DNA of 64,000 nt from Halomarina halobia (GCF_029338575.1 NZ_CP119992.1:868001-932000); one strand, 5' to 3'; numbered from the stretch's first letter, positions 9,989 through 19,295 are shown. Notes: a model not told the origin generated them from the letters alone. Numbers and translations: made by a program.

Positions 9989-11648
9989 CGACTACGAGCA
10001 CTACGAGGCGGTCGTGGTCGGCGCGGGGCCCGGCGGTGCCGCCGCGGCCGCGAAGCTGGCCGACGCGGGCGTCGAGACGCTCGTGCTCGAACGCGGCGTC
10101 GACGCGGGGTCGAAGAACGTCTCCGGGGGCCTCATCTACGCCGAGGGGTCGGCCCCCTACACCGTCGACGACCTGTTCCCGGACTTCCGGGAGGAGGCCG
10201 CAGAGCGGCCGGTCACGGAGTACTACCTCCACAACGTCTCGGGGCGCAAGGTCAAGACCTTCGACCTCACCTCGCTCCACGAGCACGACACGGAGTGGTG
10301 CGACGCGGTGCTCCGCCGGCCCATGGACTCGTGGCTGGCCGACCGCGTCCACGAGTGGACCCGCGAGACGGGCGGCGGCCTGCTGACGGACGTGCGGGTC
10401 AACGGCCTGCTGCGCGAGGACGGGAAGGTCGTCGGGGTGACCTGCGACGAGATCGAGCCGATCACGGCCGACTTCGTCGTCGCCGCAGACGGGGTGAACA
10501 GCGAACTCGCGCGCGACGCCGGCCTGATGGACTGGGAGGACCCCTCCGAGTGGTTCCAGGGCGTGAAGGCCGTCGCGGAGATGCCCGCCGAGGTCATCGC
10601 CGAGCGGTTCGACGTGCGCGAGGACGAGGGGGTCGCCCACCTGTTCTCGGGCAGCCTCTTCGACGACGTGCGCGGCGGCGGGTTCCTCTACACGAACGCC
10701 GAGTCGCTGTCCATCGGGACGGTGTTCCACCTCGACAGCCTCGTCGAGGAGCGCGCGGAGCCCCACGAGCTGCTCGACAACCTGCTCACCCACCCGCTGC
10801 TCGCCCGGTGGCTGGGCGACGACTACCGGGAACTCGAGTACTCAGCGAAGCTCGTCCCCGACTCCAAGAAGGTGGCGCACCCGGCACCGCACCGCGATCG
10901 GCTCGTGCTGGTCGGCGACGCCGGCGGGCAGATGCAGGCCCAGGGGCCGATCATCAAGGGCATGAACCACGCCGTGACCGCGGGCGCGCTGGCCGCGGAG
11001 GCGTTCGCCGAGGCGAAGCTCCGCGGCCGACCGGAGACGGCGGGCGCGCGGTACGAGGAGCGGCTCCACGACACGGGGCTGATGGACAAGCTCCGACCGC
11101 GGCGCTATCGGGCGGCGAGCGCGCTCGGCGAGCGCGACGCGGTGACCGACGCCCTGGACACCGTCCTGAAGTCGTCGGTCGGCCGCCTCGGGTTGCGCGC
11201 GGCGCGCGGCCGGCTCGAACGCCTGTACAGTTCGCCGTTCATGGCGATGACGGTCCCCGACACGCGGACGCCCTACGTGACGCTGCCGACCGTGATCGCG
11301 GAGGAACTCGGCGAGGAGGTAACCGACGAGAGCGAGGTAGAGCCGCCGAGCCTGGCCGACCGCATCGGCGATCTCACCTACGACACGGACGTCGGGAACC
11401 CCCACATCCGCGTGCTCGACAACTCCTGGGCGGCGAGCGGCGCGGCCGTCACGGCGTGCCCGGTCAGCGCGCTCGACTTCGGCGGCGGCTGCTACCGCGA
11501 GGAGACGATCAAGACGGACGGGAGCGAGGAGCGCGTCGTCAGCCTCGACACCCAACCCTGCGTCGAGTGTGGCACCTGTGCCATCGTCGCCGACACCGAG
11601 TGGGAGCACCCGCGAGGTGGGAAGGGCGTGGAGTTCAAGCAGGGGTGA
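9981..11648 (+). CDS. fixC: ETF-quinone oxidoreductase: FixC fused to FixX ferredoxin
   Basis: This 555-residue flavoprotein carries electrons from FixAB towards the quinone pool. The Rossmann motif VVGAGPGGAAAA lies near 11-22, then GLIYAEG, then DAGGQMQAQGPIIKGMNHA, the FAD-binding and membrane-association region of FixC. The last ~90 residues are a FixX-like ferredoxin domain with CPVSALDF and CVECGTC, so the usual separate fixX is fused. I chose the GTG at 9981 because GGAGGTGG at 9969-9976 precedes it; it overlaps the fixB stop. The arrangement suits electron delivery from acyl-CoA or amino acid oxidation, or bifurcation; the sequence does not decide. Confidence 0.9.
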   Translation: MTDDYEHYEAVVVGAGPGGAAAAAKLADAGVETLVLERGVDAGSKNVSGGLIYAEGSAPYTVDDLFPDFREEAAERPVTEYYLHNVSGRKVKTFDLTSLHEHDTEWCDAVLRRPMDSWLADRVHEWTRETGGGLLTDVRVNGLLREDGKVVGVTCDEIEPITADFVVAADGVNSELARDAGLMDWEDPSEWFQGVKAVAEMPAEVIAERFDVREDEGVAHLFSGSLFDDVRGGGFLYTNAESLSIGTVFHLDSLVEERAEPHELLDNLLTHPLLARWLGDDYRELEYSAKLVPDSKKVAHPAPHRDRLVLVGDAGGQMQAQGPIIKGMNHAVTAGALAAEAFAEAKLRGRPETAGARYEERLHDTGLMDKLRPRRYRAASALGERDAVTDALDTVLKSSVGRLGLRAARGRLERLYSSPFMAMTVPDTRTPYVTLPTVIAEELGEEVTDESEVEPPSLADRIGDLTYDTDVGNPHIRVLDNSWAASGAAVTACPVSALDFGGGCYREETIKTDGSEERVVSLDTQPCVECGTCAIVADTEWEHPRGGKGVEFKQG

Positions 11649-12016
11649 CGCGCTCGCCGTACGCCGAGCGGATCGCGGCGCTCGAAGCGCGCGCGGAGCG
11701 CGACCGCGAGGCGTTCGCCCCCCCGGACGACCCGCCCGACGAGCGGCGGGCCATGCGCTACCTCCGGGAGGGGTTCGGTCCTGCCGTCGCGCTGTACGTC
11801 GAGGCGCGCACCGGCGGCGGTGAACCGGTCGCGTTCCACCCCGACGAGTTCGCGGCGCTCGAACGCGCCATGAACCAGTGGCTCGACCTCTACGCCGCGT
11901 GCTACGGGACGACGCTCGACGCGGAGTTCACCGTCCGGGAGGCCGCGACGCTGCTCGTCGGGACCCACAACGTCCGGGACACGGCGCGCGTGCTCACGCG
12001 CGTGCCACCTCGGTAG
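11645..12016 (+). CDS. Small haloarchaeal protein downstream of fixCX
   Basis: The 123-residue ORF starts at a GTG that overlaps the fixC stop (GTGA), so it is translationally coupled. It is soluble, rich in Arg and Glu, and mostly helical (MRYLREGFGPAVALYVEAR, AMNQWLDLYAACYG). No cofactor motif is visible and I do not know the family. The tight coupling suggests a role tied to the ETF system, for example assembly, but that is inference from position only. Confidence 0.7.
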   Translation: MTRSPYAERIAALEARAERDREAFAPPDDPPDERRAMRYLREGFGPAVALYVEARTGGGEPVAFHPDEFAALERAMNQWLDLYAACYGTTLDAEFTVREAATLLVGTHNVRDTARVLTRVPPR

Positions 12017-12169
12017 GTATCAGTGGGAATCAGTGAGCGTCCGTGCGCGGCGAGGAGCGTCGGCGAGCGGTGGCGTCCCCGGGACGGCCCGCCCCGTCGG
12101 CCGACGGTCGTCTCGATCCGGGGCCCCCAGTGACAATCGTTAAGATAATGCGGAGTGATACCAGTAGCC

Positions 12170-12901
12170 ATGAGGTTCTCTGACGAACTCGAGTTCGGCC
12201 ACACCGACCGGCGAGACGTGTACGAGTACATCGAGCACCACGGCATCGTCGACTACGACGAGGCCCACGAGGCGCTCAACATGGACCCGACGGCGTTCGG
12301 TCACCACGTCACGATCCTGAAGCGCGACGGCGTGGTAGAGCAGATAAACGGTTCGCTGCGGGTGAGCCTCGACGGCGGCGCGGAGGAGGAGTTCTCCGAG
12401 GGAGGCGTCGACTACGTCATCCGACAGGCCCGCGAGACGGACCTCACGGGGCTCGTCGGGGCCATCCGCTCGGTCAGCGAGGAACGGACGTACATCGTCG
12501 CCGAGAACATCGCCAACGTCGTGGACCACGAGAACGTGCTCCAGTGGCACGACAACATCGAGTCGCGCATCTTCTTCGTCGCCACGGTGAACGACGACGT
12601 CGTCGGCTGGGTCCACCTCCACGCGCCGGAGATCGAGAAGCTCAGCCACACGGCGGAGCTCACCGTCGGCGTCCTCGACGAGTACCGCGGCCACGGCATC
12701 GGGAGCCACCTGCTCGAACGCGGCCTGGAGTGGGCGAAGGAGCACGGCTACGAGAAGGTCTACAACAGCGTCCCCTCGACGAACGAGGCGGCGATCGAGT
12801 TCCTCGACTCGCGCGGGTGGGAGACGGAGGCCGTCCGCGAGAAGCACTACAAGCTCGACGACGAGTACATAGACGAGGTGATGATGGCCGTCTGGCCGTG
12901 A
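12170..12901 (+). CDS. Winged-helix / GNAT acetyltransferase fusion
   Basis: Residues 1 to about 65 look like a winged-helix module (DRRDVYEYIEHHGIV, AFGHHVTILKRDGVV). The rest is a GNAT domain with the acetyl-CoA loop EYRGHGIGSHLLERGL and the C-terminal NEAAIEFLDSRGWE segment. The 243-residue protein may acetylate a small molecule or protein and also bind nucleic acid. I chose ATG 12170 rather than GTG 12155 because GGAGTGAT at 12152-12159 is suitably spaced before it. It is a single-gene unit. Confidence 0.85.
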   Translation: MRFSDELEFGHTDRRDVYEYIEHHGIVDYDEAHEALNMDPTAFGHHVTILKRDGVVEQINGSLRVSLDGGAEEEFSEGGVDYVIRQARETDLTGLVGAIRSVSEERTYIVAENIANVVDHENVLQWHDNIESRIFFVATVNDDVVGWVHLHAPEIEKLSHTAELTVGVLDEYRGHGIGSHLLERGLEWAKEHGYEKVYNSVPSTNEAAIEFLDSRGWETEAVREKHYKLDDEYIDEVMMAVWP

Positions 12902-12934
12902 TCTAACGGCGTGGGGTTCCGCCTCGAACTCCGC

Positions 12935-13099
12935 TCACCGCCAACGCTCCTCGGCCCCCGGAAGCGGCTCCGCGACGACGCCGTCCCGCTGAACCAGCGC
13001 GCGGGCGTGGGACGGACAGACGTCCCTGTCCTCGGCCCACGGGACGTAGAGCCGAACCGCCGCCTCGTTCTCGCAGCCGTCCTCGCTACACGCGGTCAT
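12935..13099 (-). CDS. Small Cys-rich zinc-finger protein (54 aa)
   Basis: The reading frame starts at ATG 13099 and stops at TGA 12937-12935. It contains C4, C9, C28 and H31 in a CSEDGC...CPSHA arrangement, which would make a C-x4-C/C-x2-H zinc site. The ends (MTACSEDG and AEERWR) read naturally for a haloarchaeal small protein. It is oriented opposite to both neighbours. Such mini zinc fingers are widespread in haloarchaea and often uncharacterised. The function is unknown. Confidence 0.7.
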   Translation of the reverse strand: MTACSEDGCENEAAVRLYVPWAEDRDVCPSHARALVQRDGVVAEPLPGAEERWR

Positions 13100-13230
13100 A
13101 CCCCGGCTACGCCCTCGCCGATATCAGTCCTTCCGTCCGCGCGACGTGACGGACTCCCTCGCCGAACGGTCACGCGCCGACGACCTGCCGAGACGTGTGA
13201 CTACAGAGACATTTAGTGACGGTCCGTCGT

Positions 13231-14649
13231 ATGCCGATCCATGATCGAGCGGAGACCCGTGGCGCGGGGCGGCACGTCGGGACGGTGACGGCCCGCCGCG
13301 ACGGTGCGACGACGGAGTACTACTTCGTGAGCGACCTCCACATCGGGGGCGACGAGCAGCTCCAGCAGTGCGACTTCGAGGAGGAGTTCACCGAGTTCCT
13401 GCGCGGACTGGAGGGACGCGACGACGCCGAGCTGATCGTCCTGGGGGACCTGTTCGGGCTGTGGGAGTTCACGGAGGTCGAGGGGCTCGCGAAGTTCGAC
13501 CGCCTCGTCGAGAACCACCCGTGGCTGTTCGAGCAGTTGCGCGCGACCGGCGAGCACGTCCGGATCACGGTCATCCCCGGGAACCACGACTACGAACTGG
13601 CGTGTTACCCCGAGTACGTGGAGCGCCTGCGCGAGTACAACGTCGAACTCGAACAGGAGGTGCACGTCACGCGCGAGGTCGCCGACCGGACGATCTGGAT
13701 CGAGCACGGCATGCAGCACGACCCGAACAACCGGATGCCGGACTTCGGCAACCCCCACGCGAACCCCGTCGGCTACTTCGTCGTGCGGAAGATCGTCGCG
13801 CAGGCGGGCCGCCTCTCGGGTCGGAGCCGGTACAACTGGCCCCGCGACATCCAGTCGGTCGCCCCCATGGAGGAGATCCCGCGGTGGATCCTCTCCAACT
13901 ACTTCTACCGGGAGATGAGCCCGTACCTCCGGTTCGTCGTCGCGCCGCTGCTCCTCCTGTTTAACCTGACCGCCCTCTACTTCCTCGGCGCGGTCCTGGA
14001 GGCGGTCGGCGTGCTCCCGACGCGGATCTTCGAGCCGTCGCTCCTCGCGCGCGACCTCGGCGTCGCGGGCGTCTTCCTCGAACTCCTCGTCGCGGTCAAC
14101 GCCGTCCTCCTCGTCGTCCTCGCGATCGCCGCCGTCCCGCTGTTGCTCTTCGACCGCGACGTGCGGAGGACCGTCCGCCGGTTCGGCCTGCTCGCGTCCG
14201 GCCTCCAGGTCGGACAGGGCGACGAGCCGTTCCTGGCGGCCGCGCGCCGGGTGTTCGCCGAGCACCCCGACGTGGCGGTGTTCGTCTACGGTCACACCCA
14301 CCGCGCGTCGCTCCTGCGGTGGGACGAGGGCGTCGTCATCAACACCGGCACGTGGCTGAAGCGACTCGTCCGCGTCCCGGCGCGGCTCGGCCGGCTCCCG
14401 TCGGTCTACCGCCCGTCGTTCCGGCTCAACTACTTCCGCATCGCGGAGGCCGACGGCGCGGTCGTCATCGAGTACGAGCGCATCGAGAAGGAGCCGACCG
14501 AGCGGCTGTCGTGGCTCCAGCGGCTCGTCGCGAAGCGAGCGCCGGCGGAGGAGCCGATCCCCGAGCGGACGGTGATCGAACCGGAGGCGGCCGGGCGGTC
14601 ACAGGAGCGCCACGGCGAGCATGGCGACGAGCATCGACAGCGCCAGTAG
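13231..14649 (+). CDS. Membrane-associated calcineurin-type metallophosphoesterase
   Basis: The core has all metal-binding motifs of the calcineurin-like family: SDLHIGG, VLGDLFGLWE, IPGNHDYE and a late YGHTHRAS. Between the GNHD and GHTH blocks there is an insertion with two or three hydrophobic segments (about residues 225-315), so the enzyme is probably anchored to the membrane with a cytosolic active site. The layout resembles LpxH-like enzymes, but the substrate is unknown. ATG 13231 is used; GTG 13216 would extend it by five residues. Its last 51 nt overlap the convergent DUF456 gene. Confidence 0.85.
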   Translation: MPIHDRAETRGAGRHVGTVTARRDGATTEYYFVSDLHIGGDEQLQQCDFEEEFTEFLRGLEGRDDAELIVLGDLFGLWEFTEVEGLAKFDRLVENHPWLFEQLRATGEHVRITVIPGNHDYELACYPEYVERLREYNVELEQEVHVTREVADRTIWIEHGMQHDPNNRMPDFGNPHANPVGYFVVRKIVAQAGRLSGRSRYNWPRDIQSVAPMEEIPRWILSNYFYREMSPYLRFVVAPLLLLFNLTALYFLGAVLEAVGVLPTRIFEPSLLARDLGVAGVFLELLVAVNAVLLVVLAIAAVPLLLFDRDVRRTVRRFGLLASGLQVGQGDEPFLAAARRVFAEHPDVAVFVYGHTHRASLLRWDEGVVINTGTWLKRLVRVPARLGRLPSVYRPSFRLNYFRIAEADGAVVIEYERIEKEPTERLSWLQRLVAKRAPAEEPIPERTVIEPEAAGRSQERHGEHGDEHRQRQ

Positions 14650-15081
14650 CGCCTGCACGACCGCCGAGGCGAGCACGCCGACGGTCGCGTAGAGCGCCGT
14701 CCACGCACCCTCCCGGGCGTCCCGGTGGCGGCCGTACTCCAGCACGAAGACGGTCCCGGCGACGCCGACCAGCAGCCCGAACGGTCCCGAGACGAGCATG
14801 AGGAGGACCCCCGCGGTCGCCGCGAGGGCAGTCGTCCACCACGACGCGCCGCCCGAGCGCGCGGCGATGGCCCCGCCGAAGTAGTCCACGGCGACCGCGG
14901 CGACGCCGACGAGCGTGAGCGCCGCGAGCACCGCCGGGCCGGGGGCGGCGTAGCCCGTCCCCCACCAGTAGAGGTACACCCCCGCGAGCGAGAGGAGCGC
15001 CCCCGGGAGGAGGGGGACGACCGTCCCGACGACCCCGAGGACGAGCAGCGCGAACGCGGCGAGCGCGACCGCCTCGCTCAC
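14599..15081 (-). CDS. DUF456 membrane protein
   Basis: The protein has 160 residues and is almost wholly hydrophobic, with about five membrane segments. It matches the DUF456 pattern, with an early VVPLLPGALLSLAGVYLYWW block and a later GPFGLLVGVAGTVF glycine-rich helix. The GTG start at 15081 overlaps the tmcA stop as GTGA, so it is co-transcribed with tmcA. The function of DUF456 is not established. Its 3' end overlaps the tail of the metallophosphoesterase gene on the other strand. Confidence 0.85.
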   Translation of the reverse strand: MSEAVALAAFALLVLGVVGTVVPLLPGALLSLAGVYLYWWGTGYAAPGPAVLAALTLVGVAAVAVDYFGGAIAARSGGASWWTTALAATAGVLLMLVSGPFGLLVGVAGTVFVLEYGRHRDAREGAWTALYATVGVLASAVVQALLALSMLVAMLAVALL

Positions 15082-17348
15082 TCGTACCGCCCCCGCTCCT
15101 CGGCGACCGCGTCCCCGCCGTAGCGCTCGCAGAGCGCGCGGAACGCCCGGCCGGCCGCGCGCCGCGCGCCGCTCGGCGTCTGGAATCCCAGTTCCTCGGC
15201 CACGGCCCGCCAGCCGCGCGCCTGGAGGACGCGCCGGACGAGCAGGCGCTCCGCGTCGGCGTCGAGCGGCGGATCGGGGTCGGGGTCGGTGAGCGCGCTC
15301 ACGACGAGGCGGCGGAACGGCTCGGGGTGCACGTCGAACTGCCCCGGCCCGTAGGCGGCCGCCGCGACGAGGTGCCACTCGCGGTCGTCGAGGTCGAGCG
15401 CCGCCCGGCCGCCGGTCGCGGCGAGCGCGGCGCGGACCACGTCAGGGTCGAGATCCGAGAGCGCATCGGAGAGGACGCCCGCGATCCGCTCACGGAACCA
15501 GCGCGCGTGCCGATCGGGGAGGGCGTCGGCCGCGTCGTTCGCGTCGTCCGCACCGTTCGTGGTCCGCGCACCCTCCGCCCCGGCGGCGGGCCGAAGCATG
15601 GCCGCCGAGCGCTCGCCGCTCGTCTCGTTGCGCGTCGTCGAGAGGTGGACGACGCGGTAGCCACTCCCCCGCCAGAACGACAGCAGCCGCGTCGTCGCGC
15701 CGTAGCTGACGCCGAACCAGTCGACCCCGTCGCCGAACTCCGCGTGGACGCGGTCGAGCAGGTGCGAGCCGAGGCCGCGCGACCGGACGGCCGGGTGGAC
15801 GGCGATGCGGACCACCCGCCGGCCGACCGGCGCGCCCGCCGCCGGGTCGCGCAGTTGGCCCATCAGGAGGTCCGGGAGCATGTTCCCCCGGACGCGCCCG
15901 ACGCGGTACGCCCGCTCGCGGACCGCGGGCGGGAGGCCCCCCTCGCGGGCCAGCAGGGCGACCGCAACGACGTGGCCGTCGTGCGCGAGGACGCGCGTCG
16001 TCAGGTTCGGCGCGTCGAGCAGGCGCGCGAGGTCGTTCGGCTCCGTCCGGTAGTGCGCGAGGACGAGCAGGCCGAACAGCTCCCGGAGGCGGTGCTCGTC
16101 GGCGAGCAGGTCCCCGGGCGTCGGGCGCTCGTAGGCGACCGTCCTCGGCGTCGCGCCCTCGACGAGCGGTTCGACCGGCGGGTTGGCGTCGAGCAGGAGC
16201 GCGCGGAACAGCCACGGCTCGACGGGGTCGCTCGCGGCGTAGCGGATCGGCGCGCGCATCACGCAGTCGGTCACGTCGCGGTCGCTCGCGTCCAGGCGCT
16301 CGCGGAAGCGCACGGAGAACCCCCGTCCCGCGCCCTCGTAGCCGTGGACCGTCGTGGCGAACCCGACCGGCGGGCCGTCGAGGAACGACGCGAGCAGGGC
16401 GACCGACAGGCCCGCGGCCTCGTCGACGAACACCGCGTCCGGATCGCCCGGCAGTTCCGCCGCGCGGGCGGGGCGCTCGAAGCGGACGCGCCCGCCCCCC
16501 GTCGCCGCGAGGGCCCCGTCCTCCTCCGCCGCGAGGACGCCGAGCGCGTCGAGCAGTTCCCGGGCGCGGGCGAAGAGTTCGACGGCACCGCCCCGCGACG
16601 GCGCGGTGACGAGCACGTCGCGCCCGACCGCGGCGAGCGATCCGGCGGCCAGCCCCGCCGCGCTCGACTTGCCCCGCCCCCGATCGGCCTCGAGGACGAC
16701 CGCCGAGTCGGGGTCGCGGAGCGTCTCGAACGCCCGGACCGCCGCGACCTGGTCGTCGGTGAGGCAGGCGCGGTAGGCGGCGTCGGGAAAGGTGTGGCGC
16801 GCCGGCGGGGCGGGCGTCCCCCGCTCGCGCGCCGGGTACGGATCGGTCAGGCCGTCGCGCTCGACGGCTCCCGTCTCCGGGTCCGCGATCGCGATGCCGG
16901 GGTGCTGGCGCAGGAGGCGAACCAGGCGGCGGCGGAAGTTCCCCGCCACGTCGTCGAGGGCGTCCGGCGGGACGGCGAGCGACTCGTCGAAGCGGTCGCG
17001 CCGGTCGGGCCACGCGTCGAGCGGCGGCGCGAGCAGGACGAGCAGCCCGCCGCCGTCGACCGCTCCCGCCGCGCGGCCGAGCGCGTTGGGGCGGCACTCC
17101 TCGTGGGCGTCCACGACGACGCACTCGCGGGTCGTCCCGAGCAGTTCGTCGGCGCGACGCGGCCCGTGACGCGCCAGCCCTCGCACGTCGCGGTGGCCGA
17201 TCAGGACCGCGTCCTCGATCGCGCCCGCCTCGAGGACGCCGGTGAGGGCGTCGAGGCAGGCGTCGTGGCCGCCCGCGAGGGCGAGCAGGCGACGCTCGTT
17301 CGCCCGACGCGCCTCGGCCCGGAGCGAGCGCACGAGGGAGGTGAGCAT
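15078..17348 (-). CDS. tmcA: tRNA(Met) cytidine acetyltransferase TmcA
   Basis: The protein has 756 residues and the TmcA layout: an N-terminal DUF1726-like domain, a RecD-like helicase/ATPase (Walker A EADRGRGKSS near 222, Walker B AVFVDEAAGL), a GNAT domain (VRIAVHPAVRSRGLGSHLL) and a C-terminal tRNA-binding region. It makes N4-acetylcytidine in tRNA, and in some archaea also in rRNA, using acetyl-CoA and ATP. The start is set at MLTSLVRSLRAEARR; the open frame continues further upstream but only through the coding shadow of the divergent reductase. The DUF456 gene follows with a 4-nt overlap. Confidence 0.93.
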   Translation of the reverse strand: MLTSLVRSLRAEARRANERRLLALAGGHDACLDALTGVLEAGAIEDAVLIGHRDVRGLARHGPRRADELLGTTRECVVVDAHEECRPNALGRAAGAVDGGGLLVLLAPPLDAWPDRRDRFDESLAVPPDALDDVAGNFRRRLVRLLRQHPGIAIADPETGAVERDGLTDPYPARERGTPAPPARHTFPDAAYRACLTDDQVAAVRAFETLRDPDSAVVLEADRGRGKSSAAGLAAGSLAAVGRDVLVTAPSRGGAVELFARARELLDALGVLAAEEDGALAATGGGRVRFERPARAAELPGDPDAVFVDEAAGLSVALLASFLDGPPVGFATTVHGYEGAGRGFSVRFRERLDASDRDVTDCVMRAPIRYAASDPVEPWLFRALLLDANPPVEPLVEGATPRTVAYERPTPGDLLADEHRLRELFGLLVLAHYRTEPNDLARLLDAPNLTTRVLAHDGHVVAVALLAREGGLPPAVRERAYRVGRVRGNMLPDLLMGQLRDPAAGAPVGRRVVRIAVHPAVRSRGLGSHLLDRVHAEFGDGVDWFGVSYGATTRLLSFWRGSGYRVVHLSTTRNETSGERSAAMLRPAAGAEGARTTNGADDANDAADALPDRHARWFRERIAGVLSDALSDLDPDVVRAALAATGGRAALDLDDREWHLVAAAAYGPGQFDVHPEPFRRLVVSALTDPDPDPPLDADAERLLVRRVLQARGWRAVAEELGFQTPSGARRAAGRAFRALCERYGGDAVAEERGRYE

Positions 17349-17465
17349 GGGGGAACGTCGGTGGCGGGCGATAATCCGTCCTGCGGTCGCCCCCGCCCGC
17401 GAACCAGACCCCGCGAAACCCGTCCGAGCGACAGTGTAACGGTCCCCCCGTCCCTCTCGCGGGAC

Positions 17466-18485
17466 ATGTCGGAGACGAATCGGCAGTGGCTGTTGGCGAA
17501 GCGCCCCGACGGGCGACCCACGGAGGACTGTTTCGAGATGGTCGAGCGCGAGGTGCCCGACCCCGGTCCGCGGGAGGTGCTTGTCCGCACGCGGTACATG
17601 TCGGTGGACCCGTACATGCGCGGTCGGATGCGCGACGCGGAGTCCTACGCCGAGCCGTGGGACGTCGGCGAGGCGATGCGCGCGGGCGTCGTCGGCGAGG
17701 TCGTCGAGTCGAACAGCCCCCGCTGGGAGGCGGGCGACGTCGTGAACGGGAACCTCCGGTGGGCGGACTACGCCGTGGCGGACGAGGATCAACTCGTCCC
17801 GGTCGATCCCGACCGCGCGCCGATCTCGACCGCGCTCGGCGTGCTCGGGATGCCGGGGCGGACGGCCTACTTCGGCCTGCTCGACGTGGGGCGGCCGAAG
17901 CCGGGCGACACGGTCGTCGTCTCGGGGGCGGCCGGTGCCGTCGGCTCCGTCGTCGGACAGATCGCGAAGCACGCCGGCTGTCGCGTCGTCGGGATCGCGG
18001 GGGCCGACGAGAAGGTCCACTGGCTGACCGGCGAACTGGGCTTCGACGAGGCGATCAACTACCGGGAGACGGAGTCCGTGCGCGGGGCGCTGGCCGAGGC
18101 GTGCCCGGACGGCATCGACGTCTACTACGACAACGTCGGCGGGCCGATCACGGACGCCGCCTTCGCCCACCTCGCGGTCAGGGCGAGGGTCGTCGTCTGC
18201 GGACAGATCTCCCTCTACAACGCCGAGGAGCGACCGACGGGACCGCGGAAGCTGGGGGAGCTCATCACCAAGCGCGCCCGCGTCGAGGGCGTGCTGGTGC
18301 GGGACTACGTCGAGCGCTACGAGGAGGCGAACGAACGCCTCGCACACTGGGTGGCCGACGGCGTCGTGCAGTACCGCGAGACGGTCACGGAGGGACTGGA
18401 GAACGCGCCGGACGCGTTCCTCGGTTTGTTCGACGGAGTGAATATTGGAAAGCAAGTGGTTCAGGTGTCCGATCCCGAAAACTGA
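17466..18485 (+). CDS. Zinc-independent medium-chain NADP-dependent oxidoreductase
   Basis: This 339-residue MDR-superfamily enzyme resembles prostaglandin/curcumin reductase and leukotriene B4 dehydrogenase. The nucleotide-binding motif is VSGAAGAVGSVVGQ near 155; there are no structural zinc cysteines. NRQWLLAKRPDGRP is the family's typical N-terminus, and SVDPYMRGRM follows. It probably reduces a C=C bond in an enone substrate with NADPH. It is divergent from tmcA and about 225 bp from the ribosomal operon. The physiological substrate is unknown. Confidence 0.9.
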   Translation: MSETNRQWLLAKRPDGRPTEDCFEMVEREVPDPGPREVLVRTRYMSVDPYMRGRMRDAESYAEPWDVGEAMRAGVVGEVVESNSPRWEAGDVVNGNLRWADYAVADEDQLVPVDPDRAPISTALGVLGMPGRTAYFGLLDVGRPKPGDTVVVSGAAGAVGSVVGQIAKHAGCRVVGIAGADEKVHWLTGELGFDEAINYRETESVRGALAEACPDGIDVYYDNVGGPITDAAFAHLAVRARVVVCGQISLYNAEERPTGPRKLGELITKRARVEGVLVRDYVERYEEANERLAHWVADGVVQYRETVTEGLENAPDAFLGLFDGVNIGKQVVQVSDPEN

Positions 18486-18532
18486 CGCGAGAGCGCTTGC
18501 GTCACAGTCCCACGGGGCGAGCGCGTTCGGAA

Positions 18533-18543
18533 GCGCTTAAATG
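18533..18543 (+). promoter_or_regulatory. TATA element and long leader of the rpl7ae operon
   Basis: GCGCTTAAATG is the best TATA-like element before rpl7ae. It predicts a transcription start near 18565 and therefore a leader of roughly 145 nt, unusual beside the leaderless genes nearby. The leader contains TGATGA (18582-18587) and a GACTC/GAGTC inverted repeat, so it could fold. Confidence 0.4.
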
Positions 18544-18710
18544 TGGGGCAACAGTAATCGGGTGTACAGCCTGCGTGGGGTTGATGATGCTCCCAGTCAG
18601 GGACTCACGCCGACGCGAGTCGGTACTGTGCGAGGGTCGATCGGACGCTACGTCGTCCACCCGTCGCACGAGGCGAGGGAGCGCGAGCCCACACGCGGGA
18701 GTGATCCATC

Positions 18711-19073
18711 ATGCCAGTATACGTTGATTTCGACGTTCCCGCGGACCTCGAAGACGACGCCATCGAGGCGCTCGAGGTCGCCCGGGACACCGGTTCGGTA
18801 AAGAAAGGTACCAACGAGACGACCAAGGCCGTCGAGCGAGGCAACGCGGCGCTCGTCTACATCGCCGAGGACGTCCAGCCCGAGGAGGTCGTCATGCACC
18901 TCCCCGAGCTGTGCGACGAGAAGGAGGTCCCGTTCCTGTTCGTCGAGACGCAGGACGAGATCGGTCACGCCGCCGGGCTGGAGGTCGGCAGCGCGGCCGC
19001 GGCCATCGTCGACGCCGGCGAGGCCAGCGGCGATGTGGACGACATCGCCGGGAAACTCTCGGAGCTCAGGTAA
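18711..19073 (+). CDS. rpl7ae: Ribosomal protein L7Ae
   Basis: The protein has 120 residues and recognises kink-turn RNA in the 50S subunit, in C/D and H/ACA guide RNPs and in RNase P. The RNA-binding signature [12 protein letters not shown] (about 33-44) and the [15 protein letters not shown] strand are intact. The TAA stop directly abuts the rps28e ATG. The gene opens the classic rpl7ae-rps28e-rpl24e-ndk operon. Confidence 0.97.
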   Translation: MPVYVDFDVPADLEDDAIEALEVARDTGSVKKGTNETTKAVERGNAALVYIAEDVQPEEVVMHLPELCDEKEVPFLFVETQDEIGHAAGLEVGSAAAAIVDAGEASGDVDDIAGKLSELR

Positions 19074-19295
19074 ATGAGCGCAGAGGGTAACGACGGTGCG
19101 ACCGCCGCCGAGGTCATCGAGATCGTCGGCAAGACCGGCATGCACGGCGAGGCCATGCAGGTCAAGTGTCGCATCCGCTCCGGCGAAAATCAGGGTCGCA
19201 TCATCGCGCGAAACGTGCTCGGGCCGGTCCGCGTGGGCGACGTCCTCCAGCTGCGCGAGACCGCCCGCGAGGCCGACTCCATCGGAGGTCAGTGA
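19074..19295 (+). CDS. rps28e: 30S ribosomal protein S28e
   Basis: The protein has 73 residues and a normal length. The OB-fold core ([20 protein letters not shown]) and the conserved C-terminal [16 protein letters not shown] match archaeal/eukaryotic S28e. The stop codon overlaps the rpl24e ATG by one base, and the start directly follows the rpl7ae stop. Confidence 0.97.
   Translation: MSAEGNDGATAAEVIEIVGKTGMHGEAMQVKCRIRSGENQGRIIARNVLGPVRVGDVLQLRETAREADSIGGQ

Noticed and set aside
13100..13230. A 101-codon plus-strand frame (12911-13216) across the small zinc-finger gene
   Set aside because: Its composition is that of an antisense shadow, and the opposite-strand zinc-finger frame has conserved Cys/His spacing.
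15327..17460. Long plus-strand open frame running into the MDR reductase
   Set aside because: The part before ATG 17466 is antisense to tmcA and has shadow composition; only the reductase portion is coding.
17349..18455. N-terminal extension of the tmcA frame by ~370 codons
   Set aside because: This region is antisense to the reductase and has no TmcA sequence; the natural N-terminus is at 17348.
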